Shown here one piece after another: positions 20,756-33,200 of a stretch of 64,000 nucleotides of DNA. The notes beneath the pieces were generated by a model. The model was not told where the DNA came from and searched no databases. It worked only from the letters and a program-made list of their open reading frames with translations. Source of the DNA: Rhexocercosporidium sp. MPI-PUGE-AT-0058 (taxonomy: Eukaryota > Ascomycota > Leotiomycetes > Helotiales); NCBI GenBank assembly GCA_020746875.1, contig JAGTJL010000026.1, positions 186,001 to 250,000 of the forward strand, given 5' to 3'. A program made the translations under genes and the position numbers. Positions within the stretch are counted from its first letter, which is position 1. Every line of letters begins with the position of its first letter.

Positions 20756-21744
20756 AAAGCTCTTATCGATAATTCCAAGAGATTTCTATGTCTCAATAAT
20801 TGTCTAATACCGCGACAGAGTTAATAGCCCGCTCGTGGTCCGAGATCAACCTCCTGTGGATAGCAAAAACCATAATCCCGAAACACATCCTTAAATTTAT
20901 AAAGGGTACTTCGCAGCTTAAGGAGTGATTCCAAGCAGCTGATTTGGAGTTGCGATGCCTCCAGCTTCAATCTCCCCGCCAGGATGAAACGCCAGAAACA
21001 GGCTTTCGAAGTTTCGGGTCGAACACGACAATCAGATTGTGACGACCGCGCCCGCCAAAGATACCACATATATTCCTCCTACCCCAGCAGCAGACCGATC
21101 ATTTGATCAGGAGGCAATTACACAGCCAGAATTGTCTGCGACATCAGGGACCAAGCACCTTGATTTGGTCACCTATGCCATTCGTCCGGACACAAGCAGC
21201 GCCAAGCTCCCACTTCACTGGACAGCAAAAGTCCACCGCAGAAGCCATCTCGGCGCGACAACATCTCAGAACACGCAGTTCTATCTGCCAGCCAGAGCAA
21301 ATTCAAAGGACGCATGGCAGGAGGGAAAATTGGGCAGGATGACACCTGGGAGGAAAAGAATGGGAGAAGAGGACTGTTTGGAGGCCCTTAACCTCTGATG
21401 GTTATTGCCTTTGGTGGCACTTTTATCTTGAGATAACATATATATAGCTTGTGCTACGCTGTGTGAAAAACATAGATGGTAGTGGGAAAACGTTGTAGAC
21501 TCTGGGGAGCTACCTCATTTTACCAAACTTGGCTTACCCATGTACACTGGCACGGCCGTGTGCCACAATTAATATATTCAACAAAATCAATTTGTATCCA
21601 TAAGATTGTGATCGCAGACGTGAAGTCTGTATGTCATTTTGCGTGCGGATGTTCTTGAAGCAGGAGGATGTGAGAGGGGATCATGAGCTTGGCCGATTCC
21701 AGCTAACCGATTGACTAACTATAACTTATCCTACCATTCAGTGA
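20756..21744. other. Intergenic with decayed coding-like sequence
   Basis: 21003-21398 stays open on the plus strand without an ATG start (TTAPAKDTTYIPPTPAADRS.., Pro/Thr/Ser-rich) and may be the tail of a lost gene. I recognise no domain. The rest shows nothing. Confidence 0.35.
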
Positions 21745-22775
21745 CTATCCAAAAGACTTTCCTGACCCACCAGCAACAGCATTCTTTTCCTTAGGGAATA
21801 GCACAATATCGCCTCCCGTCAAGTGGTTGGACTGAGGAAGCCAAACGCCTGACACCGAAATATAATCCTCGACTTCTTTCTTGATTAGCTCATTAAGATC
21901 ATGCTCAACGTGAATTGGCTTCTTGAGCTTGACAAGATCCTCCAGGCAGATGATTAGCCTGTTGGTGAAGGAGTGCCTGCCAGCTAATGTTGTTTGGGTA
22001 CTACCACACGCTGCGATGATGTTCTAGGCCGAGTACTACGTCAGCAAGTTTGCTCCTTGCATAAATTAGTGGCTCCCAGGGGTGGGAGCTATACCATTTT
22101 CTTGCCTTCATCGACTTGCGTTTCCAATGCGTCGGTAAGATCGACCTTCTGTGGCTCTCCGGAGTAGCAGCAATCAAGGATGACCACGACGTCACAAGTC
22201 GCATATCGAAGCGCCGTCTTGATATGGGTCCAAAAAACACCCAGGCCGCCCTTGGTATGACTGAGCGGCGTTAATTACAGTCACACATACACCCGACGAC
22301 GAGATTCATACCTGTGCAATAAGAGACTGCTTTGACCCTGGACTTTGTGGCGCATACCATGTCCGTTGTAGTAGAACAGCACAAGGTCTTCGCGAGAGAG
22401 CTTGCTGACGTAGTTCCCAATTGAGGAGATGACCTCGCCGGTCAGTGCCTCGGAAGTCTTAGTATCTTGGAGGAGATATTGCTTGACCTCAAAGTCGAAG
22501 TCTGCAATGAGGCGCTTGCCGAGTGAGTTGAACTCGCCTTCAATAGGGATGTCGGTAGCATTCTCCCATCGCACGAAGATGGCGTGGCTTTTCTTGTATG
22601 GTTTGGGCTGTTCGGGGAAGTCACTGTTTTGCTTCAGTGGAGTTTGCTGCGAGATATTGTGTTCAATCTTTCCAGTCAAGACAGGCAGCTATAGATGAAA
22701 ATTAGTGATAATGACTAGAAATGTGATTGGGTGACCTACATTCTCGAAGCCATCGCCCTCCTTTTCGATGTTCAT
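21745..22775 (-). CDS. Orphan caspase-like (C14/metacaspase-like) protease
   Basis: Spliced minus-strand model: 22775-22740, 22688-22312, 22260-22095, 22023-21745 (858 nt, 285 aa). All three introns are GT-AG, 51, 51 and 71 bp. The product has the p20 core of caspase-like cysteine proteases: KSHAIFVRWEN at the first strand, LVLFYYNGHG with the catalytic His at about residue 122, and DVVVILDCCYSG with the catalytic Cys at about 169. These are followed by the NIIAACGS segment and a C-terminal p10-like part (SFTNRLIICLEDL). There is no Pro/Gln-rich prodomain or zinc finger as in type I metacaspases, and at 285 aa it is small. No adaptor or repeat domain is attached, so it is an orphan caspase-like protein. 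It lies 2.4 kb from, and on the same strand as, the helical-protein gene at 25165. A TATAAAG at 22893-22900 is a candidate promoter element. Confidence 0.85.
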
Positions 22776-22889
22776 TGTCTATTAGTAGGTATGATGAGTT
22801 GGAAGAAGGGAGGTACCAGCGCTGGGCAGAAAAAAATAGGTCCTTCGAATGACGGGTACTAGACAGTCAATAAGACGAAGGGATAAGAG

Positions 22890-23222
22890 CGACTTTATAG
22901 TTATCCTCTTCAGAACTCTCAGAAACTGATTGGTGGTCTTCAACCGGCGTTTTCGAGAATAGAAAGTCCTGTAAGGCCCAGCTTAGACACTGTTGATAAA
23001 CTGAGTGTGCCTCCTGCAGATTTTGCCCGAAACGATATTCATTTTCAGAAGATTACGGAGGACATTGACAAGCGCTTGTTGGACTCAGCAAGACACAATG
23101 TCGGTAGCTCTGATTGCCCGGACAACGTCCCGTGTATTGAGCAGTCTAGGTCAACTAAGTTGCAGCTTCCGCCTCAGATAAACGTTTCTTCTGCCTGCAG
23201 TGAGTTATGCAATAAGCAATAA
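22890..23222 (+). other. Coding-like fragment without a start
   Basis: A plus-strand frame without a well-placed ATG reads LQPAFSRIESPVRPSLDTVD then NDIHFQKITEDIDKRLLDSA.. and ends at 23222. Its composition looks like real protein but I recognise no family. It may be the 3' end of a lost gene, divergent from the caspase-like gene. Confidence 0.25.
22893..22900 (-). promoter_or_regulatory. TATA-like box of the caspase-like gene
   Basis: CTATAAAG on the minus strand, about 120 bp upstream of the ATG at 22775. Confidence 0.35.
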
Positions 23223-23793
23223 AATACTGCGGAAGCGACGAACAACAGTAGATGGAGGTAAACTTTGAAATTCTGACCGATTTCAAGTCGTTGGAAATGA
23301 AGGGGGGATCTCCTCAGCTGTACAACGCTCTCCACATGACATGGATGCTACTGCTCCAGGGTAACAGTGGGATATATCCTAAGATCATCGACTAACATGT
23401 ACGCGTAGGTGGCGGCCTGTAAAGGTTAGCGCTAGCCACGAGACGAAGAGTTTGCAGATTTCCGATAGCACCCCCATCTTATGATCAACAAACATAATTG
23501 TGCGTAGTGTAACATTCCGTACTCTTGCTACACCAGTTTGTCGAGGCAAAACTTGGCTTAGCACATTTGCCCAGCGATGCCGCAATTAACATGGCGTAAA
23601 CGCCTCCAAGTAATTGCCAGCTGAAGCGGTTAAGAATAAGGAAACCTAGGAAAATAAATAAACACTAAACACCTGTGCAAGTGCAACTTTCCATTCTCAT
23701 CTCTAGACTAGAGTTTTAGATTGCGCACGAAGGGTGGTGGTAGGTAGACAAACTTCCAAAGGTTCCCCTCAGCGTGTACGGGAACGCCAAATG

Positions 23794-24294
23794 GAAGAGC
23801 GGTGTGTATCCCATAGAGGGTACTGCATTTGCAAAGCAGCCATCCATCAATAATCTATGTACTGAGGATCCTTGATACCTCAACTACGCAAAGTCTCAAT
23901 GCACCAAAAGTGCCCAAGCATGTATTTCACTTCCCCGCGGCAAGGCATACATTAGTCCAGAAGGAAACGGGCACAACCGCAGCTTTGACAGGAGCGCCAC
24001 ATCGCCTTGGTTATGATTCTCAATTGATCAGCATAACTAGTGGCTCTATTGTATGGAACCATGACACAGAAGAGCGGTGTACACCCAATAACTAGTACTG
24101 CATCTATGGAATGGTCATTGATTGATTGATACATGTGCTAAGAGCACTCAACACCTTTACCATGCCCAGTCTCAAGCCGCCAAGGTCGCTTAAGCATGTC
24201 ATTGACTTCCCCGCTGCAGGGACGGTCTAGAAGAAAGCGGATGAGCGGGCACAACCGCAACCCAGCCTTGACAGCGGCGCCACATCGCCTTGTT
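23794..24294 (+). repeat. Diverged direct duplication of about 220 bp
   Basis: Unit A 23794-24011 and unit B 24069-24294 share blocks in the same order: GAAGAGCGGTGT..CCCA..., TACTGCAT, GTCTCAA..., AAGCATGT.ATT.ACTTCCCCGC, GGGCACAACCGCA, TTGACAG..GCGCCACATCGCCTTG. They differ by substitutions and small indels of all kinds, so this is old ordinary divergence rather than RIP. No protein seen. Confidence 0.7.
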
Positions 24295-25164
24295 CAACAG
24301 CTGAGGTGGTTGGCTTGACCGGAAACAGTGTTCTGCCTCGCATTAGCTCCCCGTTTCTTGCCACTTGCTCTTGGAGTGTTCAAGTCAAGTCTCAGTCGCA
24401 ACTTCTCCGAGATGTTACGCTCAAGCTATTGAATGGGGCGTAAAACTGATCAAATCAAAGAAGAATGAGAGACTTCGGCAAGACTTGCCTTTCGCACATT
24501 GTTCCATATATGCACACGCAAGGGATGGCTGCGAGGAACTTGCTTTTTAGTGCTTTAGTAGTTGAGAACCACCCTTGGGGAGTTTGTGGTGATTGATGGA
24601 ACGACATGGTACTTGTGTTGTTCTGTTCAGACCGCTTCTTCCACACATCACCATCTTTGACCTATCGTGAACAAACGCATGCTTCGTACATGGCCTAAAT
24701 AAATTATGTTTGACCTCTGTGCAAATTTTTCAAAGTCATACTTGATAGGCAAAGGAGACCATGTAGAGTTAATTAAATAATTCGCTACGGAATACAAGTT
24801 TTATGGAATTCTCTAGAAGCAGGACAGACGTCAAAGGCCAGTCATTTCGGCCCTATATGAAGTAAAGAGCTTAGGGTCTGCATTGCATTGCAAGCAACTA
24901 CTAGTCTTGGCTTGCAGACAAGGAAAAAGCTCTGTGGTATCACCGATCAAGGTTGATGAAAGGTGACTGATAGGGTTGGCATGCTTGGCTTTCACAAAAG
25001 GAACGAAAATTGTGGTTACAGAGAGTATCAAACCTTCTCGGAACAGGGGTTACACAAGCAGCTCAGTCTACGATGAAGATACCGAAGAACATGAAATCAT
25101 TGCTCGACTACCAAATAACAGTCATTATGACCACAAATTCGTCTATGCTCCCTCTATTCCCTCA
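24295..25164. other. Intergenic 3' of the 392 aa helical gene
   Basis: No gene seen. Contains an AT-rich dip at 24690-24800 and short open frames without domains. Confidence 0.45.
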
Positions 25165-26473
25165 TCACAACAGGGCCTTGATGCTGGGTAATGTACTGAG
25201 CACTCTGAGTTTCTCTTCGACTGCGTACCCTGCTTCGGCAATCTCGTCTGGAATGGGACCACCATACTCTTCAAAGATTTCCCCCTTGATCATCTGCACC
25301 TCGTCGGTAAGACGAGCGTCAATTAATGCATCACTGCACATCTCCAACAAGCCCGCTACAAATTCATCTTTCATATAGGCAGTGCTCTTGGTGACGAGGG
25401 CATCACCTTGGACTTCTCGGACTTTAAGGTCGAGCTTAGCAGAAGCGTCTTTGAGAACACTGAATTGGTTTTGGAGCATGATACAGCGAGACTCAGTAAT
25501 TGCAGCATCCGTCTGCAGCGATGGAATCTCTGCCTGGAGCTGCATTTGTGCGGATCGTCTGGCTTCAAGTGTGTTTCTGGACTGGCAGAATTGTATCAAC
25601 TGCTCCTGTGCTGTTCTCAGGGATGACACCGCATCCGTGTACCGACGGCGAGCGTCGTCCAGATCACCGTGCAAGTTGAAAGGGTCCAAAGGTCCCTCGT
25701 TAACCAGATTTCCAATTCCTAGTGTCAAGATGGAAAACTTCGGCGAGTGTCAGCCTATTTTGTACAATACAGCAAGAGAAGGGAACCTTACACCGATGTC
25801 GCTGACCATCGCTGCGGCTTCGGACTCTGCAATCTTCCCCTCCAAAGATCGAACTGCATCTGATTGATTTTGAAGAGACTGTTGCATGTTTCGGCAGCTT
25901 GCCTCGGTGGTGTTGATTTGGTTTTGAACCGAGTTGAGTTCATTGATGCTTTGTTCCATCATCAGACTGATCTTCTGCATCAGAGGAGCAATCCCGGCGT
26001 TTTGGATTTCCATGACCTGCAAGAATTATTAGCAACAAGTAATGACAGGATCAGAATATTTGTCAAATTACCTGGCTGTGGAAAGTTCCGATTTGGCGCA
26101 GCCCTTCTTCTGCTCTGGCCTGTACGTCTGCAAACGCTAACACAGCAGGTTCGATGGCTTGCTTTTTGCCAGTCGTTTTCTTGTCTTCATCGTCAACGTC
26201 ACGTTCGTCGTAGGCTCCGCGAATGTATACTGCAATTTTGTAGACTTTGGTCATTGCCATCTCCAACTTGTCGATGGTTTCACGAGCGCCTGATGCGACA
26301 GCGTCGTTGAGACCAGTCGAGATCTCATTTAGCTTGTTCCCAAGTGATGTCAGCTGCATTTGAATGTCTGCAGCCTCAGATGTAGGGCCATTCAGCTGCT
26401 GGATACCTGAAAGGTTGACCATGTTGGGAAGTGCCGCTTGCAGCAATGCAACGAATTGTAGGAAATCCGCCAT
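25165..26473 (-). CDS. Helical coiled-coil protein, 392 aa (unknown function)
   Basis: Spliced minus-strand model: 26473-26072, 26016-25794, 25718-25165 (1,179 nt). Introns are GT-AG, 55 and 75 bp. The start ATG begins MADFLQFVALLQAALPNM, an amphipathic stretch. The protein is predicted almost wholly helical, with long heptad-like runs (ISLMMEQSINELNSVQNQIN; CRNMQQSLQNQSDAVRSLEG; LEARRSAQMQLQAEIPSLQT), Ala/Gln/Glu/Ser-rich and low in Pro. There is no signal peptide or clear membrane helix beyond the mildly hydrophobic N-terminus and a NAGIAPLM turn. I do not recognise a named family. It is divergent from the 772 aa helical gene at 27296 with 822 bp between start codons, so the two probably share a promoter region and function together. 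Long helical bundles of this kind occur in structural proteins and also in alpha-helical pore-formers; only structure prediction could decide. Confidence 0.75.
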
Positions 26474-27295
26474 TCTGGATTGCTGCTGTACTGTTCGAAT
26501 AATGGTGCGGTGAGGAAACCAAGGATAACCAGATGCTAGTCAAGGATGAAGTGCTGTTCGCTGGGAATGCAGCTTAGATGAAGCCAAAATTATCTTCCAG
26601 TACCATAGTGAGATCCTCTGTTAAACTTATATGATCGGCCAATATCTTCGAAGGCCCAAGTTCACTGTGTAAACTTTGGGCAAGAAGAAGGTGCGGGACT
26701 AACTGAAGACTCGCCACATCTAGACATTTGTTTAGAGAGTTCTTACCCAATGCTTTCGAAAGTCACACCGCTTTGAATGTCTCAGCTGGCTTTGCATATA
26801 TTAGCTAACCGTACACTCGCACTATCGAAGTGACGTAGACTTTCTGTCCTGTTCTTTCGCAACTTAGCTTGATATGCAAACTCATTAAGGAGACGAGCTG
26901 CATGCTTGTGGCTTGCGTAGAACGGTCTGGGGGCACATCCACAACATGATTTACTCGAATTCTACATTGCAGGACATGATGACCCTAGGTTAGTACCGAC
27001 TTCAGCTGTTCTCACACCACTGTAAGAGGGGAAATCAACTCTATTTAGCAGAATAGACCAAAGCTACCCAAGCAGAATCGTAAAACACAGAGAATAATGC
27101 TTTTATAATCTAACCAAATGCTGAATAAGGCCTATGTAGGTGTCTTGTGTGTGTGGGGGGGGGGGGGGGGGCAACGGGTTTTTCTATATAAACCATCTAT
27201 TTCGTCCCTTCTCCATATTCATCAACTTGCACTCTCCGATCACATCATCACATTACCTTTAAACATTCATCTGATCTTTCAAGCCGATCTTAACA
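26474..27295. promoter_or_regulatory. Divergent promoter region of the two helical genes
   Basis: 822 bp between the two start codons. Contains no open gene. The side toward 27296 carries a G17 tract and a TATA box (see separate entry). A pyrimidine-rich leader ending in a short run of CAT/CAC repeats follows up to the ATG at 27296, typical of fungal core promoters. Confidence 0.6.
27155..27192 (+). promoter_or_regulatory. G17 homopolymer next to TATA box
   Basis: GTGTGTGT runs into 17 consecutive G (27155-27171). The TATATAAA box at 27185-27192 lies 13 bp beyond it and about 104 bp before the start codon of the 772 aa gene. A G-run of this length is prone to slippage and quadruplex formation and would change the promoter spacing when its length changes. 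An effect on expression is inference. Confidence 0.55.
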
Positions 27296-30200
27296 ATGCC
27301 TTCCAATGCTAAGGACCTGGGAGTGGTGCTCCAAGCACAGCAGGCCCGTGATCTGGCACCCAATGTTACGGACCAAGTTGTTGGGGAGATGAAAAGCTCC
27401 CTGATCTTCCAGTACAGCTGGGAAGAACTCTTGCAATCCGCACCTACTGCCATTAGCTGCATGGGTGCGTGTCTGGCAGCGAGTTCGTCGCCCAAGGCTG
27501 TTGTTACGCTCACACCTCCAAAAGACAAGGGCTTTCTATACTTGAGGTACGAGATCTAGTACCAGGCAGGATTATTAGCATGACTGACCCGCGTAATTAG
27601 ATACACATCCATACAAGCCAATCTTGTCGAATGTGCAAACATGGGACGATTCGCATTCATTGAAGCGGAGAATGGTATGGGTATTATCATGGGTCTCTCT
27701 AAGGCCGTAGATGGCAAGGTGAGCTACCCCTTCTACATTACAGCCATCTGTTCATTGAGCTAATTTCTTTCAGATCAACCAAATTGTTGATATCATAGGT
27801 CACCCTAGAGATGCAAAGACGATGTTGAAGCCTCAGCTCAACACTTTGAAGTCTGCCGCACAGCAGTGCCTTGAAACCTCTCAAGCCATGGACAAGAAGT
27901 TCGAGGAGTGGTTACTGTACGTCTGCGAGATGCACGCAGCTTGTGTGGAACAAGAGAACACAACCCGAGATCAGGTACTGAGCAACGAAGTCTGTCTCGC
28001 TGCAGAGCAGACTCGCCTTGAATATCAGAAAGAGGCCGTTTACGAAGCTAAAAAAGCATCCGACACCATGGGAGAACAAATCAAGCTTGCATCAGAGGCT
28101 TTCAAGAAGGCGTCTGATGAGTTTCCTACTGGGTAAGCACGCTCTGCCTCTCGCGTGCCCTTATCCTCGAGCGAACACTAATGCCTCCCTTAATAGATGG
28201 GACTTGATGGGGCAACAGATCGTTGGAGACCTAGCTGGTGCATTGACCACGGGGTTGAACGCAGCAATTCCAGCCCTCTTAGATAACTTGAATCCAATGG
28301 CCAAGATAAAAACTGGCGCAAGTATCGTGGGATCGTTTGTCAACCCCTCGAAGGAGACTGGTGCTCCTGCTGCAAATGGGAACGGCGCTTCCACAACGGC
28401 TCCAGCAAGCAACGGTGCTCAACCCCAAAGTCTTCCTCCACAGGCTGCTGACCCAGCGTACACCTATGTACTAAAGATGAACGCTTTTCTGTCAACTCTG
28501 TATGTTATTCTCAATGGCAAGGACGGAAATATCAATTGGGACATGGCCGCAACGGGCGACGAATCCAAACAAGGAGCCAAGTCGAGCATCAAGTTCCTTC
28601 AAACGATGATGCAAGACCATACGGAACGGTTCAACTCTGTCGCCACTGCGGAGGAGCCAAGCCAAACACTCAAGACCATTCTAGAGGTTTCTTCTCGAGT
28701 AAGTCGTACTCAACAATTCAAAAATACCTCAATTGACAAGGCATGACAGGTTTCTAAAGAGCTTCAAGGAGAAGTTGAGAAGTCTAAAAGCCCCCAGCAC
28801 ACGTGGCCGACCAAAGAATCCGAAGTGGTCAAGAAATGGCAATCAGACTTTGCAACACAATATCAAAAGGCAAACACCCTCATGGCAACTGCGAGATCGC
28901 TCCCTGGCGCCGCCGCGAACGGGGTAGGTAAAATTTGTAGGATGAGGTATAGTTCATGGCTGATCAACCCTTCTAGATACCACTTCGGGCTCCTCTCGAT
29001 CCTGCGGTACAGACTGCTCAAATCAACGCCAAAACAGCGCAGGCTCAAGCCGTCCTTGAATCAGCTAAGAACCGCCTAACCACGACTCAGGATATGTTAA
29101 GCACGACTCAAACGAATTATGGCAAGGCGACTGAGCTTCTTGTTTCTCAACAAAATAAGCTGGGTTCCGTTCAGGCAGAGCTGACCCGACTCACGGCATC
29201 CAATTTGACTTTGGTAAGTAGCCTACAATGCAACCCAGTGCTAATCATGGCTAATGGTAATCAAAATTGCAGACGGAGATCAAGGCAATTCTCATCCAGT
29301 GCATCAAACTCATCATCAACTTGAAGCAACAGATCACCAATCTTGTCCGCTTCTTCAAGGCTATTGCCGCGGTCATTGGTATGTCAATCAAGTACCACGT
29401 CGACCCCTTTCTTGAGACTATCAAAGCAATCGTTGCTGCTGATGGCACCGATCCCAACAAGGACCTCAAGATCGGAGACTACACCCTCACCGACTTCCAA
29501 GCCTCGGTAAGTTCAAAGCTTTAATCTGTTTTCTTTGCAATAATCCAAGTATTAACCCATGCCAAAGCAAGTTTACAGTGCCGCCGTCACTATTCGTTCC
29601 TACTTTGGCGTGTTTGGCGACATCGCTAGCATGTGGTGCGAGCTTTCCATTGCAAACATCATGCCTGGTTTGAAGCTCTGCGATGAGATTTCAGTCACAG
29701 CGGACGAGAAAGATCCCGGTCAGATGAGAAAGAAGGTTACCGACTTGGAAAGATGGTCAAAGGACGCGTCCGCCCGCGTCTACAAGTTGGCACATGAAGT
29801 ATGCCCCGTTTCTTTACACATGTAATGATCACTGGCACGCTGAGGTGACTATGGTACAATAGAATAGCTAGAGAAGCGCTGTAGACTCGCTGGTAATATT
29901 TGAATTATACAGAAGCTAATTACTAAGGAAGGAAGATTACTTCTTCCCCCTCACTGTTTTTATAAGGGCAGTGATTACGTAATTAGCGCTAAAAGCATAA
30001 ACTATTATAATATCTTCCTTCTTATTCACTTTTGTCCTAAAAGTAAGAATATACTATAGCCCTTAGCCAGCGCTACACTAGCGATTCGCTAACGAACTAA
30101 ATTTTCTACTATTTATTTTAAAAATGAATTCTAAAAAGAATGAAGTAAGGTAAAAGCCACTAATAGGAGGGGCCTAGCGCCTACTAAGTATATAATACTT

Positions 30201-33200
30201 CTCCCTCTCTATAACCTTTCTTAATTAATAATAATAATTATAGCAAATTATAAGTTATAACTACCCCTCGATCTTAATAATGTCGTCTTTTAATAAGTAC
30301 TTAGCCGGCGGTTCTTTTAGCTATAAGCGTAAAAGTAAAATACTTAGCTTCACCGCGATTAACGCTAGCAATACCCCGACTAAACGCCAGCGAACCTTAA
30401 TAACCTCTTTAAAGATAACTAATATTAGCGATTAAGATAATAATAATAAGGATTTTAAGGATAACGTCTAATCTTTTTAACGAACTCTGTTTAAAGAAAA
30501 GAAAGATACGCGTATTTAATCTTTAAGTAAAGTTATTATGAATGAGAGCGACGTTCGTTAAGAGCTATGCCTGCGTTACGCCGGCGAGGTCTAAGAGTTC
30601 CTTAATCTTTAATACTTTAATAACCTTAACTTATTTATTATAAAGTATCTAAATTGCTGCAAAAATGGTAAGCCGTGTGAGTTAATAAGTTAAATTTTTT
30701 CTACTTATTAGCGAGGCATAGGCTAATAATCGGCGAAGTCCCGGCTAAGTTAAAATCATTTTTTAACGATTTCTTTAAAGCTGCTTCTTAATTCAATTCT
30801 AGTAAGATTAAGTAAATCAATCTTAATATTACTTAGTTTATCTTTAACTAAGAAAAGCGTCGCGTTAATCATTTTATTAAAGTTTTTAATATTAAAGCTT
30901 AGAAGTCTTTATAAAAGCTTATAATGTCCTTAACTGAAGAGCTTTATACTAGCGTTATATCGGCAATTAACAGGCTACGCGGCGCGCTAATCTTAATTCT
31001 TTTTTAAAAATTCGAGGACTTAAAGGAAAGTAATGCTGAGCTTATAATTAAGATTTCCGGACTCCGAAAAGTAAGTAAACTTAATATTCGCTAATAAGTT
31101 TCTTATTAATCTCCGGCGAAGGACTTCCGAAAGGTTTATTTTGACTCCTTTAAGGACGGTATAATTAAAGACCTTAAGGCCGGAGCTATTAAGGATAGTG
31201 GCTATATTAATGCTACTAAGAACTTAAGTAATAAAGATGAGTTTATTATTATTACTTAAAAATAAATCTAAGGTTTTTACTTAACGATTTATTGGCGAAA
31301 GACTAACGTTTACCCGGCGAAGCACTTTAATTTTCTGATTTTCTTAAGTATTACGTTCTTATTATAACGCAAATAAATAATATAAGCTCTTTTTTCCTTT
31401 AAGTATTATTATTTAAATTATAATATTTAATACGCTTTTAAAACTACAAAACCTTATAAATAAAAATAAAAAAGTATATAATATTATAATATATCTTTAG
31501 CGAGTCGTCGGCGTAACCCTGGCGACTCTCCCTCGAACCTTTCGAAGAAGCAAGAAGTTATAAGCTTATCTTCGCCGGCGCTTCGCCTTCTTTTCCGTAG
31601 CGTTTCGTCCTTTTAATAACTTAATTAACTCTTGGAAATTAATAAGGTTTTTTATTAATTCTTAAGAATTATACGCTAAGCTAAATCCTTTTTATTTAAT
31701 AAAGTATTATTCTTTACTTTTAATTACTCGTCGATCTAAAAGAGTCTTAATAGCTTATTATTCTTTTCTGTTAACGAGGTTAAATTGAACGACTTCCGAC
31801 GATTCGCCGGGCCTTTGCTAATACGGCTCTAGTAATAATATATAAAAGACGTTATATAAACGATTATATTTAAGAGGTAATTCTAGCTTATACGCTTATT
31901 TTCCGATTCTTTTAGTAATCTTGAAAGGCCTTAGAAATTAATAATCCAGCTTCTTATTTAAACGGATTATCTTAATATTCCTTAATAAGAGCAAGACTTA
32001 TTATTTAATTTTAAATTCTATAAGGTAATAGTTCTTATTATATTATTTCGCCTAGTTTTCTTTAGTTCTTCGCTAGCTAGTTTTTAACTTTTAGCGTTTC
32101 TTAATAATCTCTTTTATTTATTCTTTAGTAATCGGTATCTCCCTTTTTATAGAATTATCCTCGATTTCCTAACGAGAATCCAGCGATATACCGTATTTAA
32201 TCTTATTCGGAGTTATTCTAATAAACTTATAGTAAGTATTTATATACGCGAACTTCGCTAAGAGTAAGAGATTTATTTAATCGTCTTATAAATAATAAAT
32301 AAAATACTTTAGCCACGCTTTTAGGGCTTAATTTTGTTGTTTTATTTATCCGTTTATTTATAAGTAAAACGCCGTCGAAAAGCTTCTCGTCATTCGTAAA
32401 TAAAAGTAAAGTTCCGTTTAAAATTTTAAAGTAAATACAGAGCTTCTGTTTATAATAATCGTTATAAGTAGCTCGTGATCCTTAAACTAATAATTAATAA
32501 ACAAGCGTATTAAAAGCGGTATATTAATAGTTTTTAAGCACGGGATATATTTAATATCTTTAGTAAATTTATTAATAATTATTAATAAATTATTAAAGAC
32601 TTTACTTATAATATTACTTTTATAAAGTATTAAATTTGTAATAAAGTTTATTATAATTAATTTAAATAGTTTGCTAAGCTAGCTCGGCGCTTATATTTCG
32701 CTAACTACTTTCTTACGTTTTGCTTTTATTTTTTAATAAATATTATAAGTCTTAACGTATTTTTTAATATTTATTAATATCTTCGGCTAAAAATACTTCC
32801 GTTAAATAAACTTTAATATCTTTTTATAATTAAAATAGCTTGTAATTAAATTATTATAATATATTTTTATAATTTCACTACGAACAGTATTATTTTAAAA
32901 GACGTAAGCTATTCGCCGGTATTTTAGTAAATTATCGCTATCGACATTCTAATCTAAATCCCCGGTATTCTGTAATCTGGCTCGCTTTTTAATAGCTAAG
33001 GCGTCCTTTTTCTATAACTTTAAAAATAGCAAAAAAAGCGAGTTCGATTCAGGGTTTGCCGTTTCGGCTCTTATAATTTTCGCTATAAGAAACCGTAATA
33101 TAATATATTTATAATTACGCTAGCCAGCGTTTTGCCTCTCGCCGGTTTCACGCAAGAAGTTATTTATGCTTTTAAATAAATTCTAGGAATTATTAAGTTA

